18,368 nt of DNA, taken from the NCBI GenBank assembly GCA_035492055.1, contig DATJJR010000014.1:1-18368 (forward strand), given 5' to 3'. Below are positions 9,222 to 17,800 of this stretch, piece after piece. The notes beneath the pieces were generated by a model, which had not been told where the DNA came from, did not search any database, and saw only the letters and a program-made list of their open reading frames with translations. This DNA is from Ga0074130 sp035492055. GTDB lineage: Bacteria; Pseudomonadota; Gammaproteobacteria; Burkholderiales; Rhodocyclaceae. How positions within the stretch are numbered: the stretch's first letter is position 1; every line of letters begins with the position of its first letter. The translations under genes and the position numbers were made by a program.

Positions 9222-11083
9222 AACCCGGGGTCGAGGTCAAACCCATGAATCTGCCGCACAGCAGGATTGAAATACCCGCTCCGCATCGGAACCTCTTTCA
9301 CTTCGATGCCTCCTTCGGCGCACAGTACTTGCCGAATGGGCAAACACGTTTTCGCTTGTGGGGTCCGAGCGTTACAACAGCAGCGCTCAAGGTCAACAAT
9401 CACGCCGCCATACCCATGCAGAAACTCGACGGGGGTTGGTATGAATTGCATGCACAGATTGCGCCCGGCAGCCTGTATTGCTACCGGGTACAGCCGGAGG
9501 GCGGCGAGGAAATGTTCAACGTGCCTGACCCGGCCTCCCGTCTCCAGCACAACGATGTGCATGACCATAGCGTGGTCGTCGACCCCGCCAGCTATGCCTG
9601 GCAAAACACCGAATGGCGTGGACGTCCGTGGCATGAAACCGTGCTTTACGAATTGCATGTCGGCACGTGCGGCGGCTTCAAGGGCGTGCAGGCACGGCTC
9701 AAGACGCTCGCCGACCTGGGCATCACTGCCGTGGAGTTAATGCCCATCGCCGACTTTCCCGGTGCGCGCAACTGGGGCTACGACGGCGTACTGCCGTATG
9801 CGCCGGATGCCGCCTACGGCACACCGGACGAACTCAAGGCACTGATTGACACGGCACACGGGCTCGGCCTCATGGTGTTTCTCGACGTCGTCTACAACCA
9901 CTTTGGCCCGGACGGCAACGATCTGGGCAAGTACGCACAGCCGTTCTTTCGCCATGACATCAAGACACCATGGGGTGATGCCATCGATTTTCGGGAAGCA
10001 CCGGTGCGGCGGTTCTTCATCGAGAATGCCTTGTACTGGCTTCAGGAATATCGTTTCGACGGCCTGCGTTTCGATGCCATGCATGCCATCCATGATCAGA
10101 GCTTCCTGCCCGAGTTGGCTCAGGAAGTGCAGCTCGCACTGGCGCCGTATCGCCATGTGCATCTGGTGCTGGAACATGATGGCAACGTCTCGCCTTTGCT
10201 TGATGGCATCTACGATGCGCAATGGAACGACGACGGCCATCATGTGCTGCACGTGCTCCTGACCGGTGAATGCCATGGCTACTATTGTGATTACGCCGAC
10301 AATCCAATTGCCAAGCTCGCCCGATGTCTGGCCGAAGGCTTTGTATTTCAGGGAGAAATCTCGGCACACCGTGGCGGTGTGCCACGCGGGCATCCCAGCA
10401 CCGCCCTGCCGCCGACGGCCTTCGTGCTTTTCCTGCAGAACCATGACCAGGTCGGCAATCGCGCGTTTGGCGAACGCTTGACTACGCTGGCGCATCCGGC
10501 CGCGCTGCGGGCTGCATATGCATTGCTGCTGCTGTCACCGCAAATTCCCCTGCTGTTCATGGGTGAAGAAATCGGCGCAACACAACCCTTTCTGTATTTC
10601 ACCAGCCATGTCGCACCGGGCTTGTCGGAGGCGGTGCGTGAGGGACGGCGCAATGAATTCGCGTCCTTTCCCGCTTTTTCGGACGAGGCGACACGGGCGT
10701 TGATTCCCGATCCGGGCGACATTGCCACCTACAACAACTCCGTTGTTGCTGCACAAGCAACAGATCCGGAAAGCTCAATCTGGCTGAGCCGTATCCAGGT
10801 GCTGCTGGCCGTGCGTCATACCGAGATCGTGCCGCGCTTGCCGGGATGCCACAGCCTCGGCGCAGAAGTCATTGGTACGGCCGCCGTACTGGCACGCTGG
10901 CGCATGGGTGATCAATCAATCCTGACCGTGATCGTCAATTTCGCCGATGAACACATCGCGCTCGCAGCGGATGTATTTGCGCGTACCGGCAGTGGCAGGA
11001 TGATCCACGCGACCAATGGCTGTGCCGATCAATTTGTACAGGGCCGAATCCCACCTCATGGCTTCATTGCCTTGCTGGAGTGA
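9218..11083 (+). CDS. treZ: Malto-oligosyltrehalose trehalohydrolase
   Basis: This 621-residue GH13 enzyme cleaves the alpha-1,4 bond next to the terminal trehalose of maltooligosyltrehalose, releasing free trehalose. An N-terminal beta domain (FGAQYLPNGQTRFRLWGPSV) precedes the barrel. Catalytic regions: DVVYNHFGPDGNDL from 223, GLRFDAMHAI with Asp286, VLEHDGN with Glu319, and NHDQVGNRAFG with Asp410. MGEEIGATQPFLYFTSH is a TreZ signature. ATG 9218 overlaps the glgX stop (ATGA), which suggests translational coupling. A second ATG at 9245 has a better ribosome site (GAGGT, 7 bases away) and gives a protein nine residues shorter, so the exact start is open. The product feeds on TreY output encoded immediately downstream. 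Confidence 0.94.
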   Translation: MKPGVEVKPMNLPHSRIEIPAPHRNLFHFDASFGAQYLPNGQTRFRLWGPSVTTAALKVNNHAAIPMQKLDGGWYELHAQIAPGSLYCYRVQPEGGEEMFNVPDPASRLQHNDVHDHSVVVDPASYAWQNTEWRGRPWHETVLYELHVGTCGGFKGVQARLKTLADLGITAVELMPIADFPGARNWGYDGVLPYAPDAAYGTPDELKALIDTAHGLGLMVFLDVVYNHFGPDGNDLGKYAQPFFRHDIKTPWGDAIDFREAPVRRFFIENALYWLQEYRFDGLRFDAMHAIHDQSFLPELAQEVQLALAPYRHVHLVLEHDGNVSPLLDGIYDAQWNDDGHHVLHVLLTGECHGYYCDYADNPIAKLARCLAEGFVFQGEISAHRGGVPRGHPSTALPPTAFVLFLQNHDQVGNRAFGERLTTLAHPAALRAAYALLLLSPQIPLLFMGEEIGATQPFLYFTSHVAPGLSEAVREGRRNEFASFPAFSDEATRALIPDPGDIATYNNSVVAAQATDPESSIWLSRIQVLLAVRHTEIVPRLPGCHSLGAEVIGTAAVLARWRMGDQSILTVIVNFADEHIALAADVFARTGSGRMIHATNGCADQFVQGRIPPHGFIALLE

Positions 11084-11087
11084 CGAG

Positions 11088-14003
11088 ATGACGGCGAACG
11101 GCATTCCCCGCGCCACCGTACGCCTGCAATTCCATGCCGGCTTTACTTTTGCCGATGCACTGGCAGTCGTCGACTACTATGCCGATCTCGGCATCAGCCA
11201 CCTCTACGCATCGCCCTTGCTAAGCGCCCGCAAAGGCTCGATGCACGGCTACGACATCGTCGATCCAACGCGCGTCAATCCGGAGTTGGGCGGTGAAGCC
11301 GGATTGAGAGCCCTGGTGGCAAAGCTGCGTTCGCGGGACATGGGGTTGATCATGGACATCGTCCCCAATCACATGGGTGTCGGCGGGTCGGAAAATCCCT
11401 GGTGGTTGCATGTTCTGGAATGGGGGCCGCACAGTCGCTACGCGCGCTGGTTCGATATCGATTGGGATTCGCCAGATCTTGCACTGCAAGGCAAGATCCT
11501 CCTGCCTTTCCTTGGGCAGTTGTATGCCGAAGCCTTGCAGGCCGGCGAACTGCAGCCCAGCTTCGATGATGAGAATGGCAGCATCTACATTCGCTACCAC
11601 GAGCATCGCTTCCCCTTGTGTTCATCGAGCTATGCACTGGTACTGACTGACTGTCCACCGATATTGCAGCCTGTCTCAGCATTGTTCTCTGCATTGCAGT
11701 CGGCACTGTCAGACACGACGGTAGACAGCGAGCAGGCGCACGTCGCAGCGTGTTCGATGTTGCGCGACATCGCCCAAAGTCCAGAAGGAAAAGAGGCCAT
11801 CGATACGGTTCTGAGCCGACTCCTGCCACGCGGACAACTGACCAGCACCGAATTGCTGCATCAGTTGCTGGAGCAGCAATATTATCGACTGACATGGTGG
11901 CGCAACGCGGCAGAAGAGATCAATTGGCGCCGCTTCTTCGAGATCAGCGATCTTGCCGGCATCCGCGTCGAGGAAGAGGATGTGTTCGAGGCAACCCATG
12001 CCCATATCTTCAGGCTGTATGCCGAAGGACTCGTCGACGGTGTGCGCATCGACCATGTAGACGGGCTTGCGAATCCCGGTGCTTATTGCCGGCGATTGCG
12101 TCAGCGCCTGGAGTCAATTAACCGCGAGCGCCCCGAGGCATTGCGTTTTCGCCCCTACATCGTGGTGGAAAAGATTCTTGCCCATGATGAAGGCCTGTGC
12201 ACCGACTGGGATATCGATGGCACAACCGGATATGACTTCATGAATCAGGTCGGGGCCTTGCTGCACGATCCACAAGGCGAAGCGCCATTAAGCTGGCTGT
12301 GGCAGGAGTTGGCCGGGGACGATGACGATTTCATCGCACATGTGCACCTGGCGCGGCGGCAGATACTGAACGAGAATCTGGTCGGCGAGTTCACGGCGCT
12401 GGCCAATGCATTTCATGCATTGGCCCGATGTGACCTCGTCACCCGCGATATTCCGTTCGCGGCGATTCGGCGCGTGCTGACCGAATTGCTGGTCGCGTTC
12501 CCGGTCTATCGTGGTTATGTGAGCGGAACTGCCTGTGGTGATGCGGATCGACGCGCGCTCGACTTGGCCAGGACTGGCGCGTTATCGAATGTCCGCGCTG
12601 CCGATCTGCCTTTGTTGGAAACGCTTGTCCGTTGGTTGAGGGGCGAAGACAGCGGCGGCCAAATCAGTATTGCCGGTGGTGCCGTCAGCGAACCTTTGAG
12701 CGATGAGGCAAAACTGCTTCAACATAAGGCCATCACCCGCTTCCAGCAGGTAACGCCGCCGCTCGCCGCAAAGTCGATGGAGGATACGGCCTTTTATCGT
12801 TACGGCGTTCTGATGTCGCACAACGAAGTCGGCGCCGACCCAAGCGTTTTTTCCATCAGCATCGCCGAATTCCACCGTCTTAACCTGATGCGGTTGAAGG
12901 CATTTCCTCACGCGCTGCTGGCCACGGCAACACACGATCACAAACGTGGAGAAGATGCGCGAATGCGCCTGGCCGTTCTCTCCGAACTGGCTGAAGACTG
13001 GGCTGCTTCGGTACGCCGTTGGAAACAAGCGCATGAGCCGTTGTTGGCCAAGCTTGAACCGGAAGCGAGCGCAGAATCTGCAAACATGACAGCCGACATG
13101 CAATGGGTACCGCAAGCGCCAGACGAATTGATGTTGTACCAAACCATCGTCAGCGCATGGCCCGAAGACATGCTCGATGCCGACCATCTCGACCGAGCGC
13201 GCCTGCAGACATTCGCGGAGCGTATTTCAGCCTGGCAGGAAAAGGCCTTGCGCGAAGCCAAGCACCATTCCAGCTGGACGCTGCCTAACCAGCACTATGA
13301 AGCGATCTGCCGCGAGTTTGTGTTTCATCTCCTGAACCCGGACAGCAATCTGGACTTCCTCAGCGATATCGTCGACTGGATCTGCCGAATCACACCGGCC
13401 GCGAACGCCAATAGCCTGGTACAGACGCTGCTGCGCCTGACTTCGCCCGGAGTGCCTGATCTCTATCAGGGCACCGAATTCTGGGACTTCAGTCTCGTCG
13501 ACCCCGACAACCGGCGCCCGGTCGAATACAGCGATCGCCGTGCTGCATTTGGAACAGTCTCACTGGATACCCGCTGGACTCAGCGTCCGACCCCGCAGAT
13601 GAAGCAAGCGCTGATTCATGGCGTACTGGCGTTTCGCAGAGCGTGTCCCGCACTTTTTGAAAGTGGTGACTACCTTCCATTGGAAGTGTCGGGGCCCCAT
13701 GCCGAAAACCTGCTGGCCTTTGCGCGTCGACATCGCGATGGTGATACCGAAGATGCCCTTATCGTCGCGACCACCATTCTGCGCGGCCGCGAATTGGCGG
13801 AAGCAGGCTTCAGTACGCTGGATTGGTGGGGCACCGATATTGTGCTGCCTGAGGGCTTCGAAGGCGTATGGGACAGTGTGTTCGACGGTCAAACAAGAAG
13901 CTGTGAACGAATGGAGCGCATTGTTCTACCGGCTCGAATGCTTCTCGATGGCATGCCGCTCGCACTGCTCAGACGTAGAAGGAATCAGGAGCGATTTCCC
14001 TGA
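11088..14003 (+). CDS. treY: Malto-oligosyltrehalose synthase
   Basis: This 971-residue GH13 enzyme rearranges the reducing-end alpha-1,4 bond of a maltodextrin into an alpha,alpha-1,1 bond, making maltooligosyltrehalose. Family signatures are present: YASPLLSARKGSMHGYD near the start, DIVPNHMGV from residue 90, GVRIDHVDGLANP with Asp322, VVEKIL with Glu361, THDHKRGEDARMRL with Asp617, and the C-terminal TSPGVPDLYQGTEFWDFSLV. ATG 11088 is 4 bases after the treZ stop with GGAG 7 bases upstream; the longer frame from 11016 overlaps treZ and is not needed. It is the last gene of the operon and is followed by a hairpin at 14081-14114. With TreZ it forms the TreYZ route from glycogen to trehalose, usually linked to osmotic or desiccation tolerance. 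Confidence 0.95.
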   Translation: MTANGIPRATVRLQFHAGFTFADALAVVDYYADLGISHLYASPLLSARKGSMHGYDIVDPTRVNPELGGEAGLRALVAKLRSRDMGLIMDIVPNHMGVGGSENPWWLHVLEWGPHSRYARWFDIDWDSPDLALQGKILLPFLGQLYAEALQAGELQPSFDDENGSIYIRYHEHRFPLCSSSYALVLTDCPPILQPVSALFSALQSALSDTTVDSEQAHVAACSMLRDIAQSPEGKEAIDTVLSRLLPRGQLTSTELLHQLLEQQYYRLTWWRNAAEEINWRRFFEISDLAGIRVEEEDVFEATHAHIFRLYAEGLVDGVRIDHVDGLANPGAYCRRLRQRLESINRERPEALRFRPYIVVEKILAHDEGLCTDWDIDGTTGYDFMNQVGALLHDPQGEAPLSWLWQELAGDDDDFIAHVHLARRQILNENLVGEFTALANAFHALARCDLVTRDIPFAAIRRVLTELLVAFPVYRGYVSGTACGDADRRALDLARTGALSNVRAADLPLLETLVRWLRGEDSGGQISIAGGAVSEPLSDEAKLLQHKAITRFQQVTPPLAAKSMEDTAFYRYGVLMSHNEVGADPSVFSISIAEFHRLNLMRLKAFPHALLATATHDHKRGEDARMRLAVLSELAEDWAASVRRWKQAHEPLLAKLEPEASAESANMTADMQWVPQAPDELMLYQTIVSAWPEDMLDADHLDRARLQTFAERISAWQEKALREAKHHSSWTLPNQHYEAICREFVFHLLNPDSNLDFLSDIVDWICRITPAANANSLVQTLLRLTSPGVPDLYQGTEFWDFSLVDPDNRRPVEYSDRRAAFGTVSLDTRWTQRPTPQMKQALIHGVLAFRRACPALFESGDYLPLEVSGPHAENLLAFARRHRDGDTEDALIVATTILRGRELAEAGFSTLDWWGTDIVLPEGFEGVWDSVFDGQTRSCERMERIVLPARMLLDGMPLALLRRRRNQERFP

Positions 14004-14080
14004 AAAATCAGCCCGACGCATCGATAACGAGCCGATTACGCTGAAAACCAAAACGCAGCGAATAAGCAAATCGAAAGTGA

Positions 14081-14114
14081 AAAGCCCGCGCAATCTAGTG
14101 ATCACGCGGGCTTT
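14081..14114. terminator. Bidirectional hairpin terminator between treY and the tRNA-Pro fragment
   Basis: A perfect 10-bp stem (AAAGCCCGCG / CGCGGGCTTT) encloses a 14-base loop. Read leftward it ends in TTTT and lies 4 bases after the CCA end of the tRNA-Pro fragment, so it is probably the native tRNA terminator. Read rightward it could also stop treY transcription, although only three T residues follow. Confidence 0.75.
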
Positions 14115-14118
14115 GAAT

Positions 14119-14163
14119 TGGTCGGGGCGAGATGATTCGAACATCCGACTCCTGCGTCCCGAA
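14119..14163 (-). other. 3' portion of tRNA-Pro(CGG): probable attachment-site remnant of an integrated element
   Basis: Read leftward, 14163-14119 contains an anticodon loop TTCGGGA (anticodon CGG), the 3' anticodon-stem strand CGCAG, the variable bases GAGTC, a T-arm GGATG-TTCGAAT-CATCT, the 3' acceptor strand CGCCCCG, discriminator A and encoded CCA. This is the 3' part of a bacterial proline tRNA. Upstream of the anticodon loop the expected stem strand CTGCG and a D-arm are absent, so the tRNA is not functional here. The loss point inside the anticodon loop/stem is typical of tyrosine-integrase crossover sites in tRNA genes. Because the native-looking terminator stays with this fragment, the element should lie on the higher-coordinate side. 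Confidence 0.82.
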
Positions 14164-14400
14164 TCCGTTTCCAGCCCTTTTTGCCACAAGGCACCCCGAG
14201 CTAGGGTCAATAAAATCAGTGCCTTAGTGTGCATCAGCATGCACCTGAATGCAAGAGTTTTGTGTCAATTGGCACAGGATTGACACAATTTTTGGTCTCG
14301 AAATATGCATTTGTCATTCAAAGACCGGGGGCCAAAAGCAAACGTTTTACACGTTTTTCAGATCGTGGGCTATACCGTTCTTTATCTTGAAGCGAAATGT
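14164..14400 (+). promoter_or_regulatory. Element-end intergenic region with repeated sites upstream of the AlpA-like gene
   Basis: No gene is supported here. It contains a hexamer inverted repeat GTGCAT/ATGCAC (14229-14244) with a further ATGCA at 14249. A 10-bp inverted repeat TTGTGTCAAT / ATTGACACAA (14260-14269 and 14279-14288) follows, with a third related half-site between. A possible promoter for the small DNA-binding gene is TTTACA (14346-14351) and TATACC (14371-14376), with a long 19-base spacer. The arrangement is what one expects of excisionase, integrase-arm or autoregulator sites next to an attachment site. Confidence 0.45.
14260..14288. repeat. Inverted-repeat operator-like cluster (three TGTGYCAAT half-sites)
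   Basis: TGTGTCAAT occurs forward at 14261-14269. Its reverse-complement versions are ATTGGCACA at 14268-14276 (one change) and ATTGACACA at 14279-14287. The two reverse copies start 11 bases apart, about one DNA turn. The outer arms form a perfect 10-bp stem with a 9-base loop followed by five T residues, so a weak rightward terminator is the alternative reading. Confidence 0.55.
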
Positions 14401-14655
14401 ATGGCCGAATCGTTTACACCCATCACCAAGGAAGAAGCTGCCAGGATTTGCTCGGTGTCGCTAAGAACAATTAATACTTGGATCGAAGCTGGAGAACTTC
14501 CAACACCGGTCACAATCGCCAGCGGACGGCGTCTGTATTGGCATCCTGATGTGTTTTATGCGTGGCTTAACAAAGAGCTTGGGGCCACTCTGCATGGTGT
14601 ATCAACGAATGCCTCTTCTCCTCGCAGACGTGGTCGCCCCCGTAACGCACACTAA
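14401..14655 (+). CDS. AlpA/excisionase-like helix-turn-helix DNA-binding protein with AT-hook-like tail
   Basis: The protein has 84 residues. PITKEEAARICSVSLRTINT followed by WIEAGELPTPVTIASGRRLY and WHPDVFYAWL is the winged helix-turn-helix of MerR/AlpA-type excisionase and prophage regulator proteins. These bind near attachment sites and direct excision or activate integrase genes. After the domain, a basic tail with the sequence SSPRRRGRPRNAH carries RGRP, the core of an AT-hook, which is unusual in this small family. The frame is open upstream to ATG 14305, but the domain and normal family size favour ATG 14401. Its ribosome site is weak (GAAGCGAAA). It lies about 240 bases inside the tRNA-Pro junction and reads away from it, which supports a role in element mobility. 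Base composition is less GC-rich than the operon to the left. Confidence 0.75.
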   Translation: MAESFTPITKEEAARICSVSLRTINTWIEAGELPTPVTIASGRRLYWHPDVFYAWLNKELGATLHGVSTNASSPRRRGRPRNAH

Positions 14656-14765
14656 GCCTGAATAGCCGGGGTTTTCGCCACTCGCTCAGGCTTTCGCATG
14701 ACAAGACCGCCACGATTCGCGTTAAGGTGCGTCCGCTGAAGAAGCTCAAGGACGCCGCGCTCTAA
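14646..14765 (+). pseudogene. Orphan C-terminal coding fragment
   Basis: A 39-codon open stretch without an ATG ends at TAA 14763-14765. The last 22 codons (HDKTATIRVKVRPLKKLKDA, then AL) have the strong third-position G/C preference of real genes in this window, while the first part overlaps the end of the AlpA-like gene and does not. I read it as the truncated end of a lost gene. I do not recognise the family. The stop codon falls at the edge of the attC-like sequence that follows, as is usual for integron cassettes. Confidence 0.35.
14654..14693 (+). terminator. Possible weak terminator after the AlpA-like gene
   Basis: An inverted repeat AAGCCTGA (14654-14661) / TCAGGCTT (14686-14693) begins at the stop codon. 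The loop is 24 bases and only a few T residues follow, so termination would be weak. Confidence 0.3.
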
Positions 14766-14834
14766 CCCTAACGTTGGAAGTAAGGGGGAAGCTGGCTTGC
14801 CGGCGTTGCGTCCCTCTTGACCGAAGTGTTGAGC
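14759..14834. repeat. attC-like folded sequence
   Basis: GCTCTAAC at 14759-14766 faces GTTGAGC at 14828-14834, the latter fitting the integron core consensus GTTRRRY. Between them lies an extended imperfect stem: AAGGGGGAAGC (14782-14792) pairs with GCGTCCCTCTT (14808-14818) with two mismatches. A terminal hairpin GCTGGC-TT-GCCGGC sits at 14791-14804. The size (about 76 bases) and the position directly after an orphan stop codon fit an integron recombination site. The left core is imperfect (one extra T relative to the right), and no integrase is visible. The alternative is a transcription terminator for the leftward gene ending at 14892, but no U-tract follows in that direction. Confidence 0.38.
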
Positions 14835-14891
14835 GAGAGAAAGAGCTAGTGCTCATTGGATTACCGCTTGCCAAAGAGAGGGCCAAGCTTC

Positions 14892-17800
14892 TCATTGTTG
14901 TGCTCCCAAAAGCGTTCCCTGTGTGACCCACGTCACATTCGTTATACCAATAACTGATGCGCCACTAGCACCACCAGCACCACCAGCGCCGTCGTAACTA
15001 AGGCTCTGGTTGCGCCCAGCACCTCCTGCTGTACCCGCATGGCCTAAGTTACCACCCGCGCCGCCAATGCCCCCTAAAGTTCCATTCGTAGCACCCGCTC
15101 CGCCTGACATCAATGTACCAGCGGCACCATAGCCTCCAGGGCTGCCCGTAGGAGAGCCACCAACTCCTGTACCTGACCCGGCACCACCCCCGCCGCCATT
15201 ACCAGCAGCATATGAACAACCTTTTGCCTGTGCACCAAATCCCCCTCCCCCGCCGCCGCCGCCTCCTCCTCCTCCAATAGTGCCGTTGTTTGTGATTGCC
15301 ACCGCATTGGCGGCATGCACGGCCGGCCCGCCTGCACTCCCACCCCCACCCGCAACAGGCGAACATGGGGCGTTGATATACCCCCCATTACCGCCCTGTC
15401 CACCCATGCCAACGATGGTGCCGTTGTTGGTAAGGGCGAGCGTGGTGCCCGCCGGGAAACCACTGCCGGTATCAAACGCCGGCGTAGCCGTACTGCTACT
15501 GCCGACCACCACCCCACTGTTGATGGTCACCTTCGCCTGCAGCGGTTTGACCTGATCCCAACCTGCCGCAATCGCCGCCGCCTTCAGGTTGTAGTTGCTG
15601 GTGTTGGCACTGATCACCGGTTGGAAGTTAAAGACGTTGTTGGTATAGGTGAAGGCATTGCCGAGGGCCGCCGTACTGCCGCCCAACGTCACCACCACGC
15701 CCACTGTGCCGGTGCTGCTCACCGCCGGCGTCACACAGGTCATGCTGGTCAGACTTTGTGCGCTGCAGTTGCTGGCCGCGGTGCCACCGAAGGTGACTGC
15801 GGCCCCCGTGGCAAACCCCGTCCCGGTCAGGGTCACGGTGGTGCCGCCCGCAATGGAGTCGGTCGCCGGACTGATCGCCGTCACCGTGAGCCCCTGATAC
15901 GTAAAGCCGTTGGTGAGCGTCGTGCTGGCATTGCCGACACTGATCACCACGTCCTTGGCGCCGGGACTGGTTGATGCCGGGGTCACACAGCTCATGCTGG
16001 TGCTGCTGGTCACGTTGCAGTTCGTTGCAGCAACGCCACCGATGGTGACACTGGCGCCCGCCGCGAAGTTGCTGCCGGTCAAGGTGACGGTCGTGCCGCC
16101 GACGAAGGAGCCGACATTCGGACTGATCGAGCCACCACTGAGGCTCTGGTAGGTAAAGGCCTTGGCCAAGGTGGCGCTATTGCCATTGACCGTCACCACC
16201 ACATCCGCCGTACCGGCATTACCGGCCGGGGTGAGGCAACTCATACTGGTCGCACTGCTGACGGTACACGCCGACGCGGCCACGCCACCGATCGTAAGCG
16301 TCGCACCCGGTGCAAAGTTGGTGCCGGTGAGCGTCACCAGATCACCGCCGGCGGTGTAACCGGTGGCCGGACTGATCGCGGTCAGGGTCGGTGGCGGTGT
16401 GCTGGTGGCGGCCATGACGGTGCCCAGCAAGGTGCCCTTGCTCAGCCACGTGATGTTGGCACTGCCCACCACCGAGGCCCCACCGGCACCACCAGGACCG
16501 CCAGGGCCGCTTCTGCCTGGCTGTGTCGATGAACCGGCAGCCCCATCACTCCCCGCACTACCTAACGCCCCACCACTACCCCCCATACCCAAACTAATGC
16601 CCGAAAAACCCATAAACGTGGTTGAAGCACCGCCTGCGCCGCCCGCCGACAAACTGCCACTGCCACCACTGGCACTCGGCGGCTCCAACATCGTTCCATT
16701 CGCAATACCGTTGCCACCGCTACCCGCAAGACCATAGCCGGCACCACCCCCGCCACCATTGCCCCCGCCGATAGCACAAGTCCTGGTAAGAACTGCAGCA
16801 GACCCACTACCGCCGCCGCCACCGCCCCCACCGCCGATGGTGCCGTTGTTCGTGACCGCCAGACCGCTCAAAGCACGCAGGCCGGAACCACCGGTACCGC
16901 CAGCACCTGCAGCGGTTGGAGTACAGGCAAAATTGCCGCCTATTCCCGTCGCGCCGGTTCCGCCCTGTCCCCCCATGCCAACGATATAGCCGTTATTGAC
17001 GAGGGCAAGCGTGGTGCCCGCCGGGAAACCACTGCCCGTATCGAAGGCGGGGGTTGCTGTGCTGGCGCTACTGACCACGATCCCGCTATTGACCGTGACC
17101 GTGGCGGCCAGCGGACTCACCTGATCCCAACCCGCCGCAATCGCCGCGGTCTTCAGGTTGTAGTTCGTGGTGTTGGCACTGAGCGTGGCGTTGAACACGA
17201 ACTCGCCATTGCTCATGCCGGTGACAGGGGTCCCCGTTGCCGTGCTCTGCACCTGCGATTGCGTCAGCCGTCCCAGATACCAGTTGGTGGTGTTGTTGCT
17301 GTAGGTGTTGGTCGTGGTCTTGACGAAACCATCCTGGGTGGTCACTGTGACTTGCGTGGCATTGCCATAGCTGTCGTATTGACTGCTTGTGCTGGTGATC
17401 GGCATGGCCGCACCGTTCACATCCCATTCGGCATCGGTGGTCTGACTGACATAGGGGAAGTAACGATTGCCTGCTGCGATTGTGCACGCTGCCCCGGTCT
17501 GCGGGTTCACGCAGCCATAGGTGTTGGTGACGAGACTCAAGAGGCCGCTGTTGCCGGCACCGACCAGCGTCTTCTGCCGTTCCGAGGGCAGACCGACATA
17601 CGGCCAGTCCTGGCGGTAGGTGACTTGGGTGCCAATGCCGCTTTCGGATTCGGTGACCTGGGCCCAACCGAAACCCAAGAGGCCGCGTCCTTGTTCGTCA
17701 CCGCGTAGGCGTCCGTATTGGTAGTAGTTGGTGGTGTAGCCATTGCCAATGCCATTCGGGACATGGGCGAGGCCGACCACGTACATGGGCAGGGTCATGT

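Noticed and set aside
14119..14198. A complete but odd tRNA using CGGGGTG (leftward from 14198) as the 5' acceptor strand
   Set aside because: The seven bases can pair with CGCCCCG, but the bases between form no D-arm and no 5' anticodon strand, so I treat the pairing as chance or a relic.
13618..14283. Rightward open frame overlapping the treY end and running into the tRNA fragment
   Set aside because: Most of it is an alternative frame of treY, and the remainder crosses the terminator hairpin and the tRNA remnant.
14746..14931. Small leftward open frame across the attC-like structure
   Set aside because: It overlaps the end of the giant gene and the folded repeat, has no ribosome site and no family signal.
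15280..16989. Plus-strand proline- and valine-rich open frames opposite the glycine-rich gene
   Set aside because: They are mirror images of Gly and Ala/Thr codons on the minus strand; the minus-strand frame has domain structure and repeats, and these do not.
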